NCBI GenBank assembly: GCA_028822885.1
Contig: JAPKCP010000235.1
Coordinates: forward strand, 1 to 5,160
Source: Yoonia sp.
GTDB taxonomy: Bacteria; Pseudomonadota; Alphaproteobacteria; Rhodobacterales; Rhodobacteraceae
Reading direction: 5' to 3'
Length of the DNA: 5,160 nt
In this document: piece by piece, positions 1 to 5,160 of the stretch
How the letters are laid out: each line of letters starts with the position of its first letter
Position numbering within the stretch: the first letter of the stretch is position 1
Program-made: the position numbers and the translations under genes
The notes under the pieces: model-generated
Told to the model about the DNA's origin: nothing
Database searches by the model: none
The model's input: only the letters and a program-made list of their open reading frames with translations

Positions 1-1613
1 TCTTGGAACCCAAAAACCATCGATGATCCCTTGATTGAATGCGCTTGTTGCGTCGCCGACAAATGATCGCCAGCGTCGAGTGCTGATTCAATTTTTTCAA
101 TACGCTCAAATGCGTCAGCCACATAGTTTTTTGCGAGACCTGTAAGGTCCTCAATCGTGAACATTTCCAGCAAGTCTTTGGCAATCGTCGGGGACATCGC
201 ATCGATAAGCGTTTGAGCTGTGGCCAAACGACCCACCTCTAAAGACTTACTGTCAAAATCTTGGGTCTGATTTGAGGTACTGCCAAGAGCCGTTTCCAAG
301 GCGTATTTTAGATCATCATAAGGAATTGGCTTTGATAAAACGACATCGATACCAACCAACATTGCCTTTTCTTCGATAGCTTCCATCACATGGGCCGTCA
401 GCGCCAAGATAGGTGGCATGACCGCGCCTCCCCATTTTTCACGTATACGGCGTGTTGCTTCGAGCCCATCTATCTCAGGCATCGCAACATCCATCAAAAC
501 GAGGTCAAATTTGTCAGGTGCAAACATATCAATCGCAATGCGCCCATTTTCGGCCAAAACTGGTAGCATCTTTAAACGTTCGGCGTATGTCAGCAGTAGC
601 TTCTGGATGATGATATTATCTTCGACAATCAAGACCCTTTTGCCAATCAAGCTTTGTCGGATTGGGCCATCCGGCGGTATGTTTTCTGCGCCAACCCAGT
701 CTTCTTTTGCAACAATTGCGATTGGAAGCTGAAACCAAAATGTGGAGCCTTCGCCAAGTACACTTGCGACTCCGACCTCGCCGCCACATCCTTCAAGAAT
801 CTGCTTACAGATCGCCAGCCCCAAGCCGGCGCCTCGCGCTGCAGCAGTCAGAGAATTTGAGACCTGTGAAAAATCTTTAAAAAGGTTCTCAACCCCCGTG
901 TCCGCGATCCCGACGCCAAAGTCTTCAACTTCAACCCGTAAAAGCGCTCCCATCGGATGTTCACTTGTATTTGCGCGCACAATGATCGGACCATGAACCG
1001 AATATCGCAGTGCATTACTGACGAGATTTGAAATCACCTGCTGCAAACGCGTCGCATCACCCAAGAAGATCTTGGGGACGCTTTTGTGTACTTTGACAGT
1101 GATCGGTCGGTCACCGCTTTTTGGGTTTGTTTCTGACAGCTTACAAATACTGTCAATCAAAGCACGGATATCAACATGCTCTTCCTCAAAAACAAAAACA
1201 CCCGCCTCCATTTTTGAAAAATCGAGAACATCATTCACAATTCTGTTCAGCCCCTGCCCCGCAGACTTGGCATATCCCAAGAGTTCTTTTTTTGCTGGAT
1301 CAGCCTCATCGAAACCGAGAAGATCAATCATACCCAACAGACCACCAAGCGGGGTTCTGATTTCATGGCTCATGGTCGCAACAAAACGGCCGCGCGCAGT
1401 GGATTCAGCCTCAGCACGCTCAAGAGCCAGCTGAAGTTCAACTGTACGATCAACAACTGCCTTTTCCAGTAGCACTGAATGCTTACTTAACTGCTGATTT
1501 GCAAGAAAAAGCGCACGGCTTTTCTCCTCCAGCAGCGTTTCGGCTTCTGAACGGGCGCTTTGTTCTCGCTGGTACCTTTTACGTGATACGCGGTCGCTAA
1601 TTTCGTCGTTCAT
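1..1613 (-). CDS. H-NOX-associated cytosolic hybrid histidine kinase (HisKA-HATPase-REC-HPt), C-terminus cut by window edge
   Basis: The reading frame is open from the ATG at 1613 to the window edge, giving 537 residues. Residues about 12-80 are charged and probably coiled coil. They hold no PAS, GAF or membrane segment. The HisKA domain follows, with H-box MSHEIRTPL and predicted phospho-acceptor His83. The HATPase domain has N-box residues N196 and N200, a G1 box reading DFGVGI (D231; Phe replaces the usual Thr) and a G2 box GAGLGL at 261-266. The receiver domain (about 325-445) has acidic pair E331/D332, phospho-acceptor D375, T406 and K428. An HPt domain begins near 470, with AHSIKGSS and His525; its last helices are outside the window. 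The predicted relay is His83 to Asp375 to His525 to an unseen regulator. With no sensor of its own and a start inside the H-NOX gene, it is most likely the kinase controlled by that NO sensor. Hybrid kinases paired with H-NOX are known in Roseobacter-group bacteria; the pairing here is inferred from position. Confidence 0.93.
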   Translation of the reverse strand, partial: MNDEISDRVSRKRYQREQSARSEAETLLEEKSRALFLANQQLSKHSVLLEKAVVDRTVELQLALERAEAESTARGRFVATMSHEIRTPLGGLLGMIDLLGFDEADPAKKELLGYAKSAGQGLNRIVNDVLDFSKMEAGVFVFEEEHVDIRALIDSICKLSETNPKSGDRPITVKVHKSVPKIFLGDATRLQQVISNLVSNALRYSVHGPIIVRANTSEHPMGALLRVEVEDFGVGIADTGVENLFKDFSQVSNSLTAAARGAGLGLAICKQILEGCGGEVGVASVLGEGSTFWFQLPIAIVAKEDWVGAENIPPDGPIRQSLIGKRVLIVEDNIIIQKLLLTYAERLKMLPVLAENGRIAIDMFAPDKFDLVLMDVAMPEIDGLEATRRIREKWGGAVMPPILALTAHVMEAIEEKAMLVGIDVVLSKPIPYDDLKYALETALGSTSNQTQDFDSKSLEVGRLATAQTLIDAMSPTIAKDLLEMFTIEDLTGLAKNYVADAFERIEKIESALDAGDHLSATQQAHSIKGSSMVFGFQ

Positions 1614-2169
1614 GGGATTTACGGCCCTGTTCAGTCAGTCGGATATCAAATTTGGTTGCGTTCTCTTGGTGCGTGACCGGGCATTGTTGAATGTCCGCGG
1701 TTTCATCAAAGTGATCGAGACACGCTTCGATCATACCGTAGCAAAATTCGACCAATGGACGGGGCGACGAATAGGTCATTTCCAAATGATCTGCCCCCAT
1801 GCGTTCGGTCGAAAACACGGGCAGATCTGCATCTGGATACAGCTTCTTTACCTCAACATGGATCTCACCATCAACAGCTTCAAGCATCGCAAAGCTATCA
1901 GCCTTTCCTGCAAAAAACTCGGCGTAGTGTTCTACAAAATGCGCCATCACCCAATGCCCAAACTTGCGCTGAAGCGCCTCTGGGCTGATGCCCGAATGTT
2001 CACTGAATGCCATGACAATCTTGACTAGTTCTGAACATGGGTAATTCCCAACGGTCGTAAATGCCCCGTCGTTGTCCAAATCTATTTTGTCGAGCACCAT
2101 ATCTACGGCATCTTCTCCAAAATCGTCTTCTGCCATTTTAAGCAGTTCAACGAAGATAACACCCTTCAT
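1597..2169 (-). CDS. hnoX: H-NOX (haem nitric oxide/oxygen binding) domain protein, stand-alone NO sensor
   Basis: This 190-residue cytosolic protein has the usual length of a stand-alone bacterial H-NOX and starts with the family's typical MKG. The proximal haem ligand is His104 (in GEIHVEV). The conserved proline of the YPDADLP segment is P117. The haem-propionate motif YxSxR is present as Y133-S135-R137. Aligned from memory with the O2-binding Thermoanaerobacter H-NOX, its distal hydrogen-bonding residues W9, N74 and Y140 correspond to L9, V74 and F142 here. That non-polar pocket suggests NO (and CO) binding without stable O2 binding. The start is supported by AAGGA nine bases upstream. 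The last 17 bases overlap the start of the downstream hybrid kinase, so the two are translated from one message. The family role is to inhibit or modulate a partner kinase when NO binds; that the partner is the adjacent kinase is inferred. The symbol is a family label, not a tested orthology. Confidence 0.95.
   Translation of the reverse strand: MKGVIFVELLKMAEDDFGEDAVDMVLDKIDLDNDGAFTTVGNYPCSELVKIVMAFSEHSGISPEALQRKFGHWVMAHFVEHYAEFFAGKADSFAMLEAVDGEIHVEVKKLYPDADLPVFSTERMGADHLEMTYSSPRPLVEFCYGMIEACLDHFDETADIQQCPVTHQENATKFDIRLTEQGRKSHERRN
1625..1628 (-). promoter_or_regulatory. Weak ribosome binding site of the H-NOX-associated kinase, inside the H-NOX gene
   Basis: AGGG lies 11 bases before the kinase ATG, within the last codons of H-NOX. 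The match is modest, and the start codon lies 17 bases before the end of H-NOX, so translation of the kinase probably depends on ribosomes arriving from H-NOX. Confidence 0.4.
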
Positions 2170-2178
2170 AGCGGACTT

Positions 2179-2183
2179 TCCTT
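2179..2183 (-). promoter_or_regulatory. Ribosome binding site of H-NOX
   Basis: AAGGA, within AAAAGGAAAG on the minus strand, sits nine bases before the H-NOX ATG. It agrees with the family-typical MKG start. It directly abuts the TTG-N8-CAA palindrome upstream, sharing one or two bases with its flank. Confidence 0.65.
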
Positions 2184-2197
2184 TTGCTAATATGCAA
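2184..2197. promoter_or_regulatory. TTG-N8-CAA palindrome (CRP/FNR-family-like half-sites) before H-NOX
   Basis: The sequence reads TTGCATATTAGCAA on the minus strand, with perfect TTGC and GCAA arms around six bases. TTG-N8-CAA is the half-site spacing bound by FNR, DNR and NnrR regulators, which respond to O2 or NO. The site is centred about 21 bases upstream of the H-NOX start codon. That is too close for classical activation of this gene but compatible with repression. It could also be chance; no promoter was recognised to anchor it. Confidence 0.3.
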
Positions 2198-2260
2198 GCT
2201 CACCACAGCATCACCAGTCAGCGCCATCAAGGCCAATTTAGATTGATGCGCTACTTTGCC

Positions 2261-2282
2261 TGTTCGAAACAACATTCTGTTG
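2261..2282. repeat. Two abutting short palindromes in the H-NOX upstream region
   Basis: Minus-strand reading gives CAACA-GAA-TGTTG (2282 to 2270), followed at once by TGTT-TCG-AACA (2271 to 2261). All four arms are versions of AACA/TGTT with three-base centres. The pair lies about 90-115 bases before the H-NOX start, a position that would suit an operator for a promoter in the gap. No known regulator site was recognised in it. Confidence 0.4.
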
Positions 2283-2283
2283 A

Positions 2284-2314
2284 TCCATAAGCTTCCATTC
2301 GCTTAGCTTATGGA
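2284..2314 (-). repeat. Inverted repeat (10-bp arms, 11-base loop) spanning the membrane kinase stop codon
   Basis: TCCATAAGCT and AGCTTATGGA are perfect complements around an 11-base loop, and the kinase TAA stop (2310-2308) lies inside the promoter-proximal arm. The arms hold four G-C pairs each. No T-run follows on the transcribed strand, so this is not a clear intrinsic terminator. It may be an RNA-stabilising or attenuating hairpin between the kinase and H-NOX, or a DNA site. Confidence 0.45.
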
Positions 2315-4806
2315 GACAACTCGTTCTTTGTTATTTCCCAAACGCTATCCAAACCCCTTATCAGTTTTCTAAGGTCAGGGCTATCTCCTGCTTTTGCAGC
2401 AATTTCGATCGACTTTAGCGTTTCACGCAGCCCATCCGCGCCAAAAATAGCAGCACTGCCCGCAACCTTATGCGCTTGCGCAGCCACGTCAGCAAAATCT
2501 AGATTGTCATCGGACTTCAACCGAGCGTGCAATTTATCCATCTCGTCCAAAAATTGTGACATCAATTTTACAAAGATTTCTTCACCTAATGCGTCGCGTG
2601 CTTCTGTGCAGATTGTTTGATTTATAAGGGTCACTGCACTGATTGCTGGGTTGGCAGCCACGTCCTCGACGAGGCGGCGTAATGCCTCACGCGAGAGTGG
2701 TTTTGTCAAAATGGCGTTCATGCCGTCTTGCATGAACCATTCTTGCTCTTCCGCATTCGCATTCGCTGTCAACGCCACAATTGGTGACTTGGCCGACGCC
2801 CCGCCTTCGCTTCTAATCAGGCGGGTTGCGACACGCCCGTCCATGACTGGCATACTGATGTCCATTAATATTAGGTCAAATTCAGTTGCCTTCGACATTT
2901 CTGCGCCTTGCTTTCCATTATGCGCTTCAACGACAGTATGGCCATCGGCCTGCAACATTTCGCCAGCGACAATGCGGTTAATTGCATTGTCCTCAACCAA
3001 AAGCACATGCAGGGCACTGGCGGGAAGCGGCGCAATCACTGCGTCATTTACGACAGGCACTTGTGCTTGTGTCACTGGTAACCTGACCCAAAAGGTGCTG
3101 CCTTCACCAACAACACTGTCAACTCCAATTTCCCCACCCAGCGCAATCACAAAGCGTTGCGCGATACTTAGTCCAAGCCCAGTGCCACTACCCTCGCGGT
3201 CGTAGGCAGTGTCGCCCGTCACAAAATCATCAAAGACACGATCGACCAACTCTTCTGCGATTCCAGGGCCCGTATCAGTGACCTTAAGCAATAATTCTGC
3301 AGCCCCTGCTCCACCAACATTTTGGACCATAACAGCCACTCGACCATCTTTCGTAAACTTCACAGCATTGCCGATCAAATTCATCATGACATGCAATAAT
3401 TTATCATGGTCTGACAGAATCCAGTCTATTTCTTGCCCAGTCCACCCCCAATCCAAAGAGGTGCCATTTTTCGAAGCTGTGCTGCCTTGAGTATCGACAA
3501 TATCTTGCAGAAGCGCCGAGATATTCATCGGTTCGCTGCGGGTATCAAGTTTGCCTGCATCATAACGGGTGATATCTAAGACATCTGAAATATGGTTCAT
3601 CAAAAGGCGGCCAGACGTTTCCATGTGGCCAACATAACGATCCTGATCAGCAGTCAATTTGGTGTCCCGCAACAGGTTCATATTTCCCAAAAGACCATTT
3701 AGTGGGGTGCGGATTTCATGGCTCATCGTGGCAAGAAAGTCAGTCTTCATCTTTTCGCTGGCTAGCGCTTTATCCAATGCCGCAACGAGTTCTGCATCCG
3801 CGGCGACACGCGCCGAAATATCACGTAGGAATGCAACGAAGATTTCGCCTTGATCAGTCGTCGCCGCTTGAATCGCGAGTTCGATTGGGAAGGTTTCACC
3901 ATCGCTGCGCATTGCTTCAGTTTGGACCCGTCCTTTACCAATAACGTGCAAATCGTCCAAAGCCCGTAGCCGCGCCATACCTGTATAATGAGCTTCGAGC
4001 ATGTGGGCCGGTACGATAAGTACACTGACATTCTTACCCAAAACATCCTCTTCACTATGTCCAAAAATTGCTTCTGCGGCAGGGCTGAATTCAAGAATTA
4101 GGCCATCAGCATCGCACACGATCACGCCATCCAAGGCCGTATCAGTAATCGTTTTCATCCGCATCGCAGTTTGATTTTGTTCGCGTTCGCGACGATATAT
4201 GTGATGGTTCAGCCGATTCAGATAATAAAGACCAATCGCTAAGGTACTGATCAGAGTCGCCAAAGCAATCGCAAGCTGGGTCATCGTTTGTGACACCGCG
4301 TTGCGCTGTTTGTCAGCAGATTGTGCAAAAATATTGAGACCCGAATTAGCGAGCTTTCGCACCCTAGGCGCAATCTTAGAGGCACTGATTACCAGTTCGG
4401 GTAAACCGCTCAACAACTCATCGTCGTCAGCATCAATCAACGGCACACTGTTGTCGAGGAACGCTACAATCTCACTCAGGGCGCCATGCGAGATAGGATC
4501 ATCGCGCAGCTCTGCAAAGACAGTTGCACGACGCACTGTCGTCATTCGGCTGTAAAAAACGTCAAACTCTTGGCGCAGCTGACCCAAAGAAACAGGAACG
4601 CGTGTTAGTTCTTGCGAGAACTCCAAAAATTCAACTTGAGTTTGCGCCAACGCCCATTGAATGTTGTCAGAAGAGGCTGACCCCAAGAGCTTCATTTCGC
4701 GTGTCACATTAAAAGTCAGAATTAAAATCGAAATAAGGGCAACAAAACCCGCCATAACCGCAAAGGTTCGACCGGTCTTAGCGCGTGCTTGAATGCTGTC
4801 TGACAA
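2308..4806 (-). CDS. Membrane-bound hybrid histidine kinase with FixL-like PAS (TM-periplasmic-TM-PAS-HisKA-HATPase-REC-HPt)
   Basis: This complete gene encodes 832 residues. A short basic N-terminus precedes membrane helix 1 (about 14-32). A periplasmic, probably helical domain (about 33-176) follows, then helix 2 (about 177-196). The PAS domain (about 215-332) ends in the PAC-like FLRDISAR and resembles the haem PAS of FixL; H273, R279, H287 and R293 match FixL residues H200, R206, H214 and R220. HisKA has MSHEIRTPLN with His363. HATPase has N476/N480, DTGPGI (D511) and GTGLGL (541-546). The receiver has E605/D606, phospho-acceptor D649, T680 and K702. HPt has AHKVAGS with His779. The relay is therefore His363 to Asp649 to His779 to an external regulator. 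The start codon is TTG, backed by AGGAA seven bases upstream; the first internal ATG (residue 18) lies inside helix 1. The upstream frame closes at the stop of the preceding gene, 42 bp away. The haem proposal is an inference; FixL-like PAS domains without proven haem are common. Confidence 0.95.
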   Translation of the reverse strand: MSDSIQARAKTGRTFAVMAGFVALISILILTFNVTREMKLLGSASSDNIQWALAQTQVEFLEFSQELTRVPVSLGQLRQEFDVFYSRMTTVRRATVFAELRDDPISHGALSEIVAFLDNSVPLIDADDDELLSGLPELVISASKIAPRVRKLANSGLNIFAQSADKQRNAVSQTMTQLAIALATLISTLAIGLYYLNRLNHHIYRREREQNQTAMRMKTITDTALDGVIVCDADGLILEFSPAAEAIFGHSEEDVLGKNVSVLIVPAHMLEAHYTGMARLRALDDLHVIGKGRVQTEAMRSDGETFPIELAIQAATTDQGEIFVAFLRDISARVAADAELVAALDKALASEKMKTDFLATMSHEIRTPLNGLLGNMNLLRDTKLTADQDRYVGHMETSGRLLMNHISDVLDITRYDAGKLDTRSEPMNISALLQDIVDTQGSTASKNGTSLDWGWTGQEIDWILSDHDKLLHVMMNLIGNAVKFTKDGRVAVMVQNVGGAGAAELLLKVTDTGPGIAEELVDRVFDDFVTGDTAYDREGSGTGLGLSIAQRFVIALGGEIGVDSVVGEGSTFWVRLPVTQAQVPVVNDAVIAPLPASALHVLLVEDNAINRIVAGEMLQADGHTVVEAHNGKQGAEMSKATEFDLILMDISMPVMDGRVATRLIRSEGGASAKSPIVALTANANAEEQEWFMQDGMNAILTKPLSREALRRLVEDVAANPAISAVTLINQTICTEARDALGEEIFVKLMSQFLDEMDKLHARLKSDDNLDFADVAAQAHKVAGSAAIFGADGLRETLKSIEIAAKAGDSPDLRKLIRGLDSVWEITKNELSP

Positions 4807-4813
4807 GATAAAG

Positions 4814-4818
4814 TTCCT
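4814..4818 (-). promoter_or_regulatory. Ribosome binding site deciding the TTG start of the membrane kinase
   Basis: On the minus strand the sequence CAGGAACTTTATC lies directly before TTG, with AGGAA seven bases from the start codon. This good Shine-Dalgarno match selects the TTG at 4806 over the first in-frame ATG, 17 codons later, which falls inside the first membrane helix. Confidence 0.7.
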
Positions 4819-4848
4819 GGTGCTGAACGTAAAGCTTAGCCTTTGACG

Positions 4849-5160
4849 CTACTTCACGAACTCTATCCTGTCGAGTTGCCAGATACTGCGCGAATAGATC
4901 ACCTCGGACCGAAAATTAGCACTGCGATCGTAGGGATAGATAATCCAAAGTGGGCCTTTATCGCGGACTGACATTTCTTCGCCGTTCATAAGATAGGCAA
5001 TGATAGGGCCATCAACGACCGCATCTGACACAGGGATTTCGACAGTATAGTCATTAATTGCTGTTGCGCGGAATGTGCCCTCGGTTACGTCGATAAGCTC
5101 AGCCAATGATTTCAGCGATACTCCTGTGAAGGTGTGCACTCCGTCAGTCCAGATCGTGCT
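4849..5160 (-). CDS. Molybdopterin-dependent oxidoreductase-like protein (sulfite oxidase Mo-cofactor fold), N-terminus outside window
   Basis: Only the last 103 residues are visible; the frame is open to the window edge, so the true start lies beyond 5160. The segment resembles the C-terminal half of the small oxidoreductase molybdopterin-binding domain (PF00174 type). It has a GVSLKSLAELIDV helix, then DYTVEIP, a PIIAYLMNGE strand, GPLWIIYPYD, and a closing SIWQLDRIEF strand. The family normally binds molybdenum-pterin, and members of this small class are often exported. The cofactor-binding Cys and any signal peptide would be in the missing part, so neither catalysis nor export can be judged. 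It ends in TAG 42 bp before the membrane kinase start, on the same strand and in the same frame, which suggests one operon. A GTG at 5139 could be taken as a start, but the homologous pattern clearly continues upstream of it (IWTDGVHTFTGVSL). Confidence 0.8.
   Translation of the reverse strand, partial: STIWTDGVHTFTGVSLKSLAELIDVTEGTFRATAINDYTVEIPVSDAVVDGPIIAYLMNGEEMSVRDKGPLWIIYPYDRSANFRSEVIYSRSIWQLDRIEFVK

Noticed and set aside
1612..2028. Plus-strand open frame of 138 codons opposite H-NOX
   Set aside because: H-NOX on the minus strand holds every family motif; the opposite-strand product shows none.
2170..2307. Sigma-70 promoter for H-NOX
   Set aside because: No -35/-10 pair with acceptable match and spacing was found; TTGATG and TATTAG occur but not as a pair.
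2284..2314. Rho-independent terminator after the membrane kinase
   Set aside because: The stem is good but AT-rich, and no T-run follows on the minus strand; kept only as an inverted repeat.
2651..3205. Plus-strand open frame of 184 codons opposite the membrane kinase receiver and ATPase region
   Set aside because: It is antisense to clearly conserved catalytic motifs, and its Ser/Thr/Ala-rich product resembles no family.
3762..4094. Minus-strand open frame of 110 codons in another frame within the PAS region
   Set aside because: It is fully nested in the well-supported kinase frame, and its product has no recognisable domain.
4849..5139. Complete 96-residue gene starting at GTG 5139
   Set aside because: The frame is open to the window edge and the family pattern continues upstream of the GTG, so this is the end of a longer gene.

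Overview
The window is a one-way, minus-strand signalling cluster. Read in the direction of transcription (from high to low coordinates) it holds: the C-terminal part of a sulfite-oxidase-fold molybdopterin-binding protein (4849-5160, cut by the window edge); a complete membrane-bound hybrid histidine kinase of 832 residues with a FixL-like PAS domain (2308-4806); a complete H-NOX haem nitric-oxide sensor of 190 residues (1597-2169); and a cytosolic hybrid histidine kinase, 537 residues visible, cut in its HPt domain by the other edge (1-1613). No RNA gene, insertion sequence, CRISPR array or plus-strand gene is supported.

The organism is most likely an alphaproteobacterium, probably a marine Rhodobacterales (Roseobacter-type) species of moderate GC. 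This rests on the style of the hybrid kinases and on the H-NOX plus hybrid-kinase pairing known from Roseobacter-group bacteria (for example Silicibacter). It is family-level recognition and was not tested by a search.

Layout: 42 bp separate the molybdopterin-fold gene from the large kinase, which starts at TTG behind a good Shine-Dalgarno sequence. A 138-bp gap (2170-2307) separates the large kinase from H-NOX. It holds a 10-bp-arm inverted repeat over the kinase stop codon, two abutting small palindromes, and a TTG-N8-CAA site next to the H-NOX ribosome binding site. H-NOX and the second kinase overlap by 17 bp and must be co-transcribed.

How the parts may work together: the second kinase has no sensor domain and no membrane segment, so H-NOX is its likely NO-sensing input. 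The distal haem pocket of H-NOX appears non-polar (L9, V74, F142), as expected for a sensor that binds NO but not O2. The large kinase keeps the four residues that line the haem pocket of FixL (H273, R279, H287, R293 here, against H200, R206, H214, R220 in Bradyrhizobium FixL), so it is a candidate O2 or redox haem sensor. It also has a periplasmic domain that the molybdopterin-fold neighbour could serve. Both kinases carry the full HisKA-HATPase-REC-HPt relay and no output domain, so the final response regulator or regulators lie elsewhere. The main point of interest is this juxtaposition of two different haem gas-sensor types feeding two similar phosphorelays.
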